Part shown: positions 34,113-41,319 of the stretch, piece after piece
Position numbering within the stretch: the first letter of the stretch is position 1
Layout: each line of letters begins with the position of its first letter
Source: Desulfobulbaceae bacterium UBA2273
GTDB lineage: Bacteria; Desulfobacterota; Desulfobulbia; Desulfobulbales; Desulfurivibrionaceae
Direction: 5' to 3'
Length of the DNA: 64,000 nt
Assembly: GCA_002347095.1 (NCBI GenBank)
Contig: DDWZ01000022.1
Location: 1 to 64,000, forward strand
Notes under the pieces: generated by a model
Seen by the model: the letters and a program-made list of their open reading frames with translations, nothing else
Told to the model about the DNA's origin: nothing
Databases searched by the model: none
Program-made: the position numbers and the translations under genes

Positions 34113-34175
34113 CTCCTTAACAACCGCACCAACACGGGTTACACCACCTTTACATCACAACAAAGGAGAATCGCC

Positions 34176-35807
34176 ATGTTTTGCAACCAATGTGAACAGA
34201 CCGCCAAGGGAACCGGATGCACCGTCATGGGTGTCTGTGGAAAAAACGAAGCCGTAGCCGGACTGGAAGACCTGCTGACCCATGCAGTCCAAGGCTTGTG
34301 CCTCGTAGCCGCCGCCGGCCGCAAGGTAGGCGTAGTTGACCGCGGTGTTGACCGCTTCACCTGCGAGGCGATTTTTTCCTGCCTCACCAATGTGGATTTC
34401 GACCCCAGCCGCTTTGAAACCCTGATCCGCAAAACCGTTGCCCTGCGGGAAGGCTTGAAGACCAAGGTCAAGGCTGCGGGGGGCGTGGTTGATTTCACCG
34501 TTCCGGCCGCCACCTTTACCCCGGCCGACACCCTGGCCGGCTTGGAAGCGCAGGGCGCGGCCCTGAACTTCATCAATACCCTGGACGCCAATCCGGACCT
34601 GCAATCCTTGAAGCAGATCACCATGTACGGGTTGCGCGGCCTTGCCGCCTACACCGACCACGCCGCCATCCTCGGCAAGGAAGACGAAACGGTCTATGCC
34701 TACATCCATGAGGCCATGGGCGTGCTGACCCGCAAGGATCTGGGGCTTGACCAACTGGTGGGACTTGCCCTGAAGTGCGGCGAGGTCAATCTCAAGGCCA
34801 TGGAGCTGCTCGATGCCGGCAACACCGGCACCTACGGCCATCCGGTCCCCACCCCGGTGCCGCTGGGGCATATCCCCGGCAAGTGCATCCTGGTCACCGG
34901 CCATGACCTCAAGGATCTGGCCATGCTCCTTGAGCAGACCAAGGGCAAGGGGATCAACATCTACACCCATGGCGAAATGCTTCCCTGCCACGGCTATCCC
35001 GAGCTGAAAAAATACCCCCATTTTTACGGGCATTTCGGCACCGCCTGGCAGAACCAGCAGAAGGAGATGCCGCAATTTCCCGGGGCCATCCTCTTTACCA
35101 CCAACTGCATCCAGAAGCCCAGCGACGCTTACAAGGCCAACGTCTTCACCACCGGCCTGGTCGGCTGGCCCGATGTAGCGCACATCGGCGAGAACAAGGA
35201 CTTCAGCCCGGTGATCAACCGCGCCCTGGCCCTGCCCGGTTTCACCGATACCGTGGACAACGGCTCGGTCCTCGTTGGCTTTGCCCGGAACACCGTTTTG
35301 GGTGTGGCGGACAAGGTCATCGCCGCGGTCAAGTCCAAGGCCATCCGCCACTTCTTTTTGGTCGGCGGCTGCGACGGCGCCAAGCCCGGGCGCAACTACT
35401 ATACCGAGCTGGTGGAACAGATTCCAACGGACTGCATGGTGCTGACCCTGGCCTGCGGCAAGTTCCGTTTCTTTGACAAGAAACTGGGCGATATCGGCGG
35501 CATCCCGCGCCTGCTTGATGTGGGGCAGTGCAACGATGCCTACTCGGCCATCCAGATCGCCGTGGCCCTTGCCGGCGCCTTCGAGTGCGGGGTCAACGAC
35601 CTGCCGCTCTCCCTGGTGCTTTCCTGGTATGAGCAGAAAGCGGTGGTCATCCTCCTGACCCTGTTGAGCTTGGGAATCAAGGACATCCGGCTCGGACCCT
35701 CCCTGCCCGCCTTCATCACCCCCAACGTGCTGGATGTGCTGGTAAAGAATTTTGCCATCAAGCCGGTAACCACCCCGGCCGAGGATCTCAAAGCCATTCT
35801 CGGATAA
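34176..35807 (+). CDS. hcp: Hydroxylamine reductase (hybrid cluster protein)
   Basis: 543 residues. The N-terminus MFCNQCEQTAKGTGCTVMGVC places cysteines at 3, 6, 15 and 21, the C-X2-C-X8-C-X5-C pattern of class I (Desulfovibrio-type) Hcp. Later HGEMLPCHGYP, TTNCIQKP, GGCDGAKPG and LACGKFRF supply ligands of the hybrid 4Fe-2O-2S cluster. Family activities are hydroxylamine reduction and NO reduction, cytoplasmic. It is controlled by an HcpR-like site and followed by an HD protein and a ferredoxin that are likely partners. It fits with nap and nrf in the same window. Confidence 0.97.
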   Translation: MFCNQCEQTAKGTGCTVMGVCGKNEAVAGLEDLLTHAVQGLCLVAAAGRKVGVVDRGVDRFTCEAIFSCLTNVDFDPSRFETLIRKTVALREGLKTKVKAAGGVVDFTVPAATFTPADTLAGLEAQGAALNFINTLDANPDLQSLKQITMYGLRGLAAYTDHAAILGKEDETVYAYIHEAMGVLTRKDLGLDQLVGLALKCGEVNLKAMELLDAGNTGTYGHPVPTPVPLGHIPGKCILVTGHDLKDLAMLLEQTKGKGINIYTHGEMLPCHGYPELKKYPHFYGHFGTAWQNQQKEMPQFPGAILFTTNCIQKPSDAYKANVFTTGLVGWPDVAHIGENKDFSPVINRALALPGFTDTVDNGSVLVGFARNTVLGVADKVIAAVKSKAIRHFFLVGGCDGAKPGRNYYTELVEQIPTDCMVLTLACGKFRFFDKKLGDIGGIPRLLDVGQCNDAYSAIQIAVALAGAFECGVNDLPLSLVLSWYEQKAVVILLTLLSLGIKDIRLGPSLPAFITPNVLDVLVKNFAIKPVTTPAEDLKAILG

Positions 35808-35813
35808 CACAAC

Positions 35814-35849
35814 GGATCAGACAGCGGCCCTCCCTCCGCCGCCTGATCC
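35814..35849 (+). terminator. Hairpin after hcp
   Basis: GGATCAG and CTGATCC pair across an inner GCGG and CCGC, forming a two-part stem directly after the hcp stop codon. No T run follows. It may be a weak terminator or a processing site, with read-through to the HD gene. Confidence 0.45.
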
Positions 35850-35867
35850 TAGCGACAGAAAGAGAGT

Positions 35868-35996
35868 AACTGTTCAGCAGCGCCATAGATGCGCGGAAGA
35901 GGCCTGCGAAGTGTGCTATTGCACATGAGCAGGCCGCTGACAGCTAAGCGAGCACCGCGAGACTGCGAAGCAGATGTGGTGTTGCTGGGCAGTTAC
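35868..35996. repeat. Palindromic dispersed repeat, copy 2 (129 bp)
   Basis: Outer arms GTAACTG and CAGTTAC, with the same core (GAGGCCTGCGAAGTGTGCTATTGCACATGAGCAGGCC region) as copy 1. It has about 23 extra bases (AGCTAAGCGAGCACCGCGAGACTG region) in the right half. It ends 13 bases before the HD-domain gene, so it lies in the hcp-HD gap. Confidence 0.85.
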
Positions 35997-36009
35997 GAAG
36001 GAGCTTGCC

Positions 36010-36741
36010 ATGCAATGCCCCGGCCAGGACAGCCGCTACTGGGATGCCAACGCCGTCTTCGAGGCGACCTGCCCGAAATGCGGCAACAGTGTCGAATTTT
36101 TCAAGGATGACGTGAGCCGCAAGTGCAGCACCTGCGGGACCAGGATGCTCAACCCCAACAACGACTTCGGTTGCGCCTCGTACTGTCCCTATGCCGCGCA
36201 ATGCCTGGGCTCCCTGCCCCCGGAGCTGCTGGCCAAGAAGCAGGAAGCACTCAAGGAGCGGGTGGCGGTGGAGATGAAACGCTACTTTGGCGACGATTTT
36301 CGCCGCATCGGCCACGCCGGCCGGGTGGCCCGCCATGCCCTGGATATCGCGGCCCAGGAGGAATGCAACCCGGCGGTGGTGGAAATCACCGCCTATCTCC
36401 ACGACATCGGCATCAGGGAATCGGAACGCAAGTACAACAGCTCGTCGCCCAAATACCAGCATATCGAGGGGCCGCCGGTGGCCAGGGAGATTCTCACCGG
36501 ACTCGGCGCGCCGCAGCCGCTCATCGACGAGGTCTGCGACATCATCGGCCACCACCATGTGCCGAGGCCCGAGGAGACCATGAACTTCAAGGTGCTCTAC
36601 GATGCGGACCTGATCGCCAACCTGGAAGAAAAACAGAAGGATGTCCCGTCCCCGCCGGAGCATCTGCACAAGATCATCGACCGCTCCTTCCTCACCAGGG
36701 CAGGGGCCGCCCTGGCAGCCAAAGTGCTGCTCAAGGAATAA
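36010..36741 (+). CDS. HD-domain phosphohydrolase with zinc-ribbon-like N-terminus
   Basis: 243 residues. The N-terminus has CPKCG at about residues 18-22 and CSTCG about 18 residues later, with more cysteines in FGCASYCPYAAQC, so it probably binds zinc or a cluster. The HD fold follows: HAGRVARHALDIA, AYLHDIGI (the HD pair), IIGHHHV and LYDADLIANLEE. The natural substrate is unknown; HD proteins often cut phosphoesters. AAGGAG precedes the ATG. It stands between hcp and a ferredoxin gene, an arrangement I recall from other sulfate reducers, so a role in nitrosative stress is inferred. Confidence 0.85.
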   Translation: MQCPGQDSRYWDANAVFEATCPKCGNSVEFFKDDVSRKCSTCGTRMLNPNNDFGCASYCPYAAQCLGSLPPELLAKKQEALKERVAVEMKRYFGDDFRRIGHAGRVARHALDIAAQEECNPAVVEITAYLHDIGIRESERKYNSSSPKYQHIEGPPVAREILTGLGAPQPLIDEVCDIIGHHHVPRPEETMNFKVLYDADLIANLEEKQKDVPSPPEHLHKIIDRSFLTRAGAALAAKVLLKE

Positions 36742-36753
36742 CGGAGAATAGCC

Positions 36754-37509
36754 ATGAAGATACTGCGAAAAATAATCGAGATAGACGAAAACCTCTGCAC
36801 CGGCTGCGGCGATTGTATTATCAACTGCGCGGAAGGGGCGCTACAGATCGTGGACGGCAAGGCGCGGATGCTGGCGGAAAAATACTGCGACGGCCTGGGC
36901 GCCTGCCTGGGCCATTGCCCCACCGGCGCCCTGCGCATCATCGAGCGGGAAGCGGAGGATTTTGACGAAGAGGCGGTGGAAGAGCTGCTCAAAAACCGGA
37001 ACACGCCGCACGCCCAACCTGCCCAGCCGGTGGGCGGCTGCCCCTCGGCGAGATTGCAGACCTTTGCCCCGGCCACCCCCTGCCAGGCGGCCAACGCCCC
37101 GGTTCAACTCGGACCGGCCAGCGGCTCGGCCTTAAGCCACTGGCCGGTGCAGATCCGGCTGGTGCCGCCCAGCGCACCATTTCTCAAGGGCGCCGACCTC
37201 CTGATCGCGGCCGACTGCGTGCCCGTGGCCTATCCTGATTTTCACCGCAATCTGCTCAGCGGCAAGGTGGTCATGGTGGGCTGCCCGAAATTCGACGAGG
37301 CGGAAAGCGCCATCGCTAAATTCGCGGAAATCTTCGCCTCGTCCGGAATCAAAAGCATCACCATGGCCATCATGGAGGTGCCCTGTTGCGCCAACATGCG
37401 CCACATTGTTTCCCAAGCCCTTTCCCGCTCCGGCACGGCCATCCCGGTGCGGGAGGTGGTGATCTCCGCCCGCGGGGAGCTTCTCCGGCAAGGGGATATG
37501 CCCTCTTGA
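36754..37509 (+). CDS. Hcp-linked 2[4Fe-4S] ferredoxin with cysteine-containing C-terminal domain
   Basis: 251 residues. The first cluster motif has C15, C18, C21 and C25 (CTGCGDCIINC). The second has C45, C51 and C55 (YCDGLGACLGHCPTGAL), a variant spacing. After a proline-rich linker the C-terminal half has LLIAADCVPVAYPDFH, VMVGCPKFDE and EVPCCANM, scattered cysteines that could bind another metal. Such proteins are encoded beside hcp in Desulfobacterota and are likely electron carriers to it. The gene starts 12 bases after the HD gene, in one operon. Confidence 0.85.
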   Translation: MKILRKIIEIDENLCTGCGDCIINCAEGALQIVDGKARMLAEKYCDGLGACLGHCPTGALRIIEREAEDFDEEAVEELLKNRNTPHAQPAQPVGGCPSARLQTFAPATPCQAANAPVQLGPASGSALSHWPVQIRLVPPSAPFLKGADLLIAADCVPVAYPDFHRNLLSGKVVMVGCPKFDEAESAIAKFAEIFASSGIKSITMAIMEVPCCANMRHIVSQALSRSGTAIPVREVVISARGELLRQGDMPS

Positions 37510-37567
37510 TCCCCACGAGCCGCCGGCCCGATAATTCCTCTTTTGTTTCCCTGAAAAAGAGGGTAGA

Positions 37568-37596
37568 TTGATGCTATTTCGGTAAACGATTACAGA
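37568..37596 (+). promoter_or_regulatory. Possible promoter of the TlpA-like gene
   Basis: TTGATG and TACAGA are separated by 17 bp, 37 bases before the TlpA-like ATG. The -10 is weak. No operator is seen. Confidence 0.35.
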
Positions 37597-37632
37597 CCGT
37601 GTCGGCTGCAGACCTTAACCCAGGAGAAGCAC

Positions 37633-38139
37633 ATGCAACGCAGAAAATCCATGGCGGCGACAGCCCGCCTTCTCACCCTCGCCCTTGTCCTTTTCACCCT
37701 GATGGCGGGCGGGGCTCAGGCCGCCACCAAGATGCCCTCCTTTGCCCTGCCTTCCGTGAAGGATGGCTCCGTGGTCAAGGCCAGCGGCTACCAGGGCAAG
37801 GCCATGCTGATCAATTTCTTCGCCACCTGGTGCCCGCCCTGCCGCAAGGAAATCCCTTCACTCATCCAGCTCCAGAATGAATACGGGCCAAAGGGTTTTA
37901 CCGTAATCGGCATCTCCACCGATCAGGGCGGCGCCGCGCTGGTTGACAAATTCGCCCAGAAGATGGAGATCAACTATCCCGTATTGCTGAGCGACTCGCA
38001 AACTCCGGCGGCCTTTGGCGGCATTCTCGGCATTCCCACCTCGTTTTTGGTCAACCGGGAGGGCAATGTGGTCAAGCGCTACGACGGCTACGTCGGCCAC
38101 CAGACCCTGGTGAATGATCTCAATGCCATCCTGAAATAA
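37633..38139 (+). CDS. TlpA/ResA-like periplasmic thiol-disulfide protein
   Basis: 168 residues. A signal peptide ends at about AQA (residue 32). Then FALPSVKDGSVVKASGYQGKAMLINFFATWCPPCRKEIPSL carries the WCPPC redox pair, and IGISTDQ and GILGIPTSFLVNREG (the cis-proline loop) complete a thioredoxin fold. It probably reduces apocytochromes or other periplasmic thiols, useful in a cell with the multiheme cytochromes encoded further along. ACCCAGGAGAAGCAC precedes the ATG. It appears monocistronic. Confidence 0.9.
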   Translation: MQRRKSMAATARLLTLALVLFTLMAGGAQAATKMPSFALPSVKDGSVVKASGYQGKAMLINFFATWCPPCRKEIPSLIQLQNEYGPKGFTVIGISTDQGGAALVDKFAQKMEINYPVLLSDSQTPAAFGGILGIPTSFLVNREGNVVKRYDGYVGHQTLVNDLNAILK

Positions 38140-38156
38140 AAAGAAAGACTTTCCGG

Positions 38157-38184
38157 TTGACATCCTGAGCTCCTGTCGTATACT
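38157..38184 (+). promoter_or_regulatory. Strong sigma-70 promoter of the small secreted protein
   Basis: TTGACA (38157-38162) and TATACT (38179-38184) with a 16-bp spacer, near-consensus at both elements. Transcription would start about 38191. Confidence 0.8.
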
Positions 38185-38207
38185 TACTGAACGGCAATTC
38201 ATTATTT

Positions 38208-38226
38208 CCTGTTTTCCGTAAACAGG
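38208..38226 (+). other. Leader hairpin of the small secreted protein mRNA
   Basis: CCTGTTT and AAACAGG, perfect 7-base arms with a 5-base loop, about 18 bases from the transcript start and 30 before the start codon. It probably stabilises the mRNA 5' end. Confidence 0.55.
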
Positions 38227-38258
38227 ATATTCCCAAATAACACTTAGAGGAGATGAAC

Positions 38259-38492
38259 ATGAGCAAGAAGATGATTTCCCTGGCAATGGCTTTGGCTTTC
38301 GTAGTAAGCACCGCAGCGGTTTCTTTCGCTGCTGACTGCAAAGTAACCGCAGTTGACGGCACCAAGGTAACCGTAGATTGCGGCGGCGCTGTATCCACCG
38401 TTGAAGGCACCGCCAAGGTTGGCGACAAGGTTACAGTAAAAGACGGCAAGATCCAGGCCGCCAAGAAGAAAAAAGCCATCGAGGGTTGCTAA
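38259..38492 (+). CDS. Small secreted protein, probably abundant
   Basis: 77 residues from the ATG six bases after AGGAG; an earlier in-frame ATG touches the ribosome site. The signal peptide is MSKKMISLAMALAFVVSTA with cleavage near SFAA. The mature part is about 53 residues: DCKVTAVDGTKVTVDCGG is an OB- or SH3-like beta hairpin pair with two cysteines, then VGDKVTVKDGKIQA, and a terminal lysine-rich KKKKAIEGC. I know no function. A near-consensus promoter, a leader hairpin, a simple set of frequent codons and a perfect terminator together suggest a highly expressed single-gene unit. Confidence 0.8.
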   Translation: MSKKMISLAMALAFVVSTAAVSFAADCKVTAVDGTKVTVDCGGAVSTVEGTAKVGDKVTVKDGKIQAAKKKKAIEGC

Positions 38493-38530
38493 TCCCTTGT
38501 TGAACCGTTGAACCGGATTTCCGGTCAACA

Positions 38531-38560
38531 AAAGCCCGGCCTCAGGCCGGGCTTTTTTTT
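38531..38560 (+). terminator. Intrinsic terminator of the small secreted protein gene
   Basis: AAAGCCCGGCCT and GGCCGGGCTTT with a 2-4-base loop, followed by eight T. A textbook terminator, placed 40 bases after the stop codon. Confidence 0.95.
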
Positions 38561-38626
38561 ATCCAGACGCATAACATCTCCCATCGGTATTTACTTTTCC
38601 CCTTCCCTTTCGTATAGTGCCAGACC

Positions 38627-39439
38627 ATGAATATCTTCACCGCAGCCATACTCGGCATCATCCAGGGCGCCACGGAATTTCTGCCCATCTCCAGTTCCGG
38701 CCACCTGGCCCTGGCCCATTATTTTTTCGGGGGCGAAGAAGCCAGCCTGGCCTTTGACGTGGCCCTGCATCTCGGCACCCTCCTGGCCATCCTTATTTAT
38801 TTTCGCGATGATTTCCTGCAGATGGGCAAGGCTGTGCTCGGCCTCAATCATAATGGGGAAGAAGCAAAAAAACTGCGCGGCATGGCTTTTTTTATCTGCC
38901 TTGCCACCATTCCCGGGGTCCTGGCCGGACTGTTTCTGGGAGACACCGCGGAACAATACTTCCGCCATCCCGCCATGGTGGCAGCAGCCCTGGCCGGAGC
39001 CGGGTTGCTCCTCCTCCTGGCCGACCAGGCAGGCAAGCGCGCCCGTGATTTTGGGAAAATAACCCTGCCCGATGCACTGCTCATCGGCCTTGCCCAGGCC
39101 TGCGCCATCATCCCCGGGGTATCGCGGAGCGGCAGCACCATCACCTGCGGCCTTGCCCTGGGGCTCACCCGGCAGGCGGCGGTCCGCTTCTCTTTCCTGC
39201 TTTCCGCCCCCATCATCTTCGGCGCCGGAGTCTACAAGCTCCCGGAGATCATTACCCAGGGGTTGCTGGGCGAGCAAAGCTCCCTGTACCTTACCGGCTT
39301 TTTCGCCTCCGCCGTCTCCGGCTACCTGTTCATCTCCTTTATCATGCAATACATCCGGGCCAGAAGTTTCGCCATTTTCGCTTACTACCGCTTCCTGCTG
39401 GCGGCCTTGGTCGTAGTCGCCCTTTTCCTGCAACGATAA
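38627..39439 (+). CDS. uppP: Undecaprenyl-diphosphatase
   Basis: 270 residues, many membrane helices. GIIQGATEFLPISSSGHLALAH and PGVSRSGSTITCGLALGL are the two conserved BacA/UppP motifs that line the active site. It recycles the C55 lipid carrier for cell-wall synthesis by removing a phosphate. TATAGT shortly upstream (near 38614) may be its -10. It overlaps nothing; a methyltransferase gene follows 42 bases later. Confidence 0.97.
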   Translation: MNIFTAAILGIIQGATEFLPISSSGHLALAHYFFGGEEASLAFDVALHLGTLLAILIYFRDDFLQMGKAVLGLNHNGEEAKKLRGMAFFICLATIPGVLAGLFLGDTAEQYFRHPAMVAAALAGAGLLLLLADQAGKRARDFGKITLPDALLIGLAQACAIIPGVSRSGSTITCGLALGLTRQAAVRFSFLLSAPIIFGAGVYKLPEIITQGLLGEQSSLYLTGFFASAVSGYLFISFIMQYIRARSFAIFAYYRFLLAALVVVALFLQR

Positions 39440-39481
39440 TATTACAGCTACGCGGCATCCTCCGCCGCCATGGAGACCCCC

Positions 39482-40174
39482 ATGGATCCTGCCCAGCTTC
39501 CTGAAAAACAGTACGCCCGTCTCCGGGAAATCCGCAAGACATACAAGGTGGACTTCGAGCCGCTGCGGTTGCGCGGCAAGGAAATCCAACTGCTGCAAGT
39601 CACCGACCTCGAACCGCTTTTGGCCGGGAAAGATCCCTTCAAGGATGTGCAGGACTTTCCCTTCTGGGTAAAGCTCTGGGAAGCCGCCATGGTTCTGGCG
39701 GACCTCATGCTCACCACCCCCCCGACACAAGAAGATCATACCCTGCTCGAACTCGGCGCCGGTCTGGGCGCGCCGGGCCTTGCCGCCGCCCTGGCCGGTT
39801 ACAAGGTGACCCTGACCGATTACGAGCCGCATATCCTCGATTTTCAACGGGTCAGCGCCGCGGCCACCGGCCTCAAAGGGGTGGAGTGCCGGTTGCTCGA
39901 CTGGCTGAAACCGCCCGACCTGCCCCGTTTCGACACCATCATCGGCGCGGAGATCCTCTTTAGAGAAGAGTTTTTCGCCCCGCTTTTAAACATCTTCCGC
40001 TCGCTGCTGGCGGACCAAGGGGTCATCTACCTGGCCCACGATGTCCGCCGCAAAAGCCTGCCTAAATTCCTCCTGCTGGCGGAAAAGGAATATGAGATCG
40101 CGGTGTCCACCCGCAAGATGCGCAGCGATGACAAGGAGCTGACCATCATCGTCAACCGGCTCACCCGCCGGTAA
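39482..40174 (+). CDS. METTL21-type SAM-dependent methyltransferase
   Basis: 230 residues from the ATG with GGAG six bases upstream; an ATG four codons earlier has no ribosome site. LLELGAGLGAPGLAAALAGYKVTLTDYEP is motif I with the acidic SAM-ribose ligand, and FDTIIGAEILFREEFFAPLL is the motif after it. The fold and the PFWVKLWEAAMVLADLM entry helix recall the lysine methyltransferase family (PF10294 type). The target is unknown; a protein lysine is the family-based guess. Ends just before a 33-bp inverted repeat. Confidence 0.82.
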   Translation: MDPAQLPEKQYARLREIRKTYKVDFEPLRLRGKEIQLLQVTDLEPLLAGKDPFKDVQDFPFWVKLWEAAMVLADLMLTTPPTQEDHTLLELGAGLGAPGLAAALAGYKVTLTDYEPHILDFQRVSAAATGLKGVECRLLDWLKPPDLPRFDTIIGAEILFREEFFAPLLNIFRSLLADQGVIYLAHDVRRKSLPKFLLLAEKEYEIAVSTRKMRSDDKELTIIVNRLTRR

Positions 40175-40176
40175 AA

Positions 40177-40310
40177 TTTTTGCCACGAAATCCACGAAAC
40201 GACACGAAAATATAAAAAGGCAACCGCCACAGTCGGTTTTCCACCGCATCCTCGCCAGCCGGGTTCGTTTTGAAAACTTTCGTGTCGTTTCGTGGATTTC
40301 GTGGCAAAAA
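40177..40310. repeat. 33-bp perfect inverted repeat flanking 68 bp
   Basis: Left arm 40177-40209 and right arm 40278-40310 match at all 33 positions. The arm begins TTTTTGCCACGAAATCCACG and continues AAACGACACGAAA. The CACGAAATCCACGAAACGACACG text is a known widespread intergenic repeat in many genomes (from memory). It lies between two methyltransferase genes and could work as a read-through-limiting hairpin or be a non-autonomous mobile unit. Confidence 0.8.
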
Positions 40311-40335
40311 AAACCCTCACGGCAAGAACACCGCA

Positions 40336-41151
40336 ATGCGCTATCAGGATATCGACTGGGACACGATGTGGCGGGAATCCAGAGCCCACAAGTCCTGGAA
40401 AAAGAAAAAGAGCAGCGACTGGGATCAGCGGGCCGCCGGATTTGCCGAGCGCAACCTCGACTCGCCCTTTGTGGCGCAATTTCTCTCCCGTCTCCAGGTA
40501 GAACCTGAGTGGAGTGTGCTGGATGTGGGCTGCGGCCCCGGCACCCTGGCGATCCCCTTGGCCCGTCAGGTGCGTCGGATCACGGCCCTCGACTATTCCG
40601 CCGCCATGCTGGACGAACTCGGCAAACGGGCCAGGCAGGAATCCCTTACAAATATCCGGACCATTCAGGGTTCTTGGGACGATGACTGGCAGAAACTCGG
40701 CATTGCCCGGCACGACATTGCCATTGCCTCCCGCTCGCTCTCCGTGGACAACCTCGCCGATGCGCTGCGCAAACTCAACGACTGGGCAAACAAAGGGGTC
40801 TACCTGGCTGACCGGGTCGGGGCCGGCCCCTTTGACCCGAACCTCTTCGCCGCCATTGGTCGAAATTTTCAGCCCGGTCCGGATTATATCTTCACGGTCA
40901 ACATCCTCTACACCCTCGGCATCCATGCCCATGTCGACTTCATCACCCTTGATCAGCAGCGCACCTACGGCTCACGGGAAGAGGCCTTGCAATCATACCG
41001 GTGGATGGTGGACAATTTGACCCGTGCGGAAGAAGCTCAGCTTACCGCCTATGTGGATGCGCGCCTCAGTCAACTCGACGAAAACACCTGGCAATTCTCC
41101 CGGCAGACCGCTCCGCAATGGGCCTTGATCTGGTGGCGGAAAGAGAGCTGA
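40336..41151 (+). CDS. Class I SAM-dependent methyltransferase
   Basis: 271 residues from the first ATG outside the inverted repeat; an earlier start would translate the repeat itself. MRYQDIDWDTMWRESRAHKSW and SSDWDQRAAGFAERN open the protein. VLDVGCGPGTLAIPLARQV is the SAM-binding motif I, with ALDYS as the acidic motif II and DIAIASRSLSVDNLADALRKL after it. The substrate is unknown; small molecules are typical for this subgroup. No clear ribosome site is seen, so expression may be low. Confidence 0.8.
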   Translation: MRYQDIDWDTMWRESRAHKSWKKKKSSDWDQRAAGFAERNLDSPFVAQFLSRLQVEPEWSVLDVGCGPGTLAIPLARQVRRITALDYSAAMLDELGKRARQESLTNIRTIQGSWDDDWQKLGIARHDIAIASRSLSVDNLADALRKLNDWANKGVYLADRVGAGPFDPNLFAAIGRNFQPGPDYIFTVNILYTLGIHAHVDFITLDQQRTYGSREEALQSYRWMVDNLTRAEEAQLTAYVDARLSQLDENTWQFSRQTAPQWALIWWRKES

Positions 41152-41152
41152 T

Positions 41153-41181
41153 TTGCATATTCCCGGCAGAGCGGCTATAAT
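41153..41181 (+). promoter_or_regulatory. Sigma-70 promoter of trkAH
   Basis: TTGCAT and a consensus TATAAT with a 17-bp spacer. The transcript would begin near 41188 with a 130-base leader. CGGCA and TGCCG around the -10 followed by seven T could also act as a weak terminator of the methyltransferase transcript. Confidence 0.7.
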
Positions 41182-41319
41182 GCCGTTTTTTTGTGGAAGA
41201 TCGGCCTATCTGGTTCTTTTTTCAAATGTCTTTCCTGTTTTTGCGTACACAGGATACCGGGACGAGACGTCTCTTTCCTCCGGCAAAAAACCACCGGTTT
41301 TTTTTAAAACGAGGGCTCC

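Noticed and set aside
34155..35810. Leftward open frame of 551 codons opposite hcp
   Set aside because: Shadow of hcp with no recognisable protein character.
40270..40335. Earlier start of the second methyltransferase at 40270
   Set aside because: It would translate the right arm of the 33-bp inverted repeat; the next ATG starts the conserved protein.
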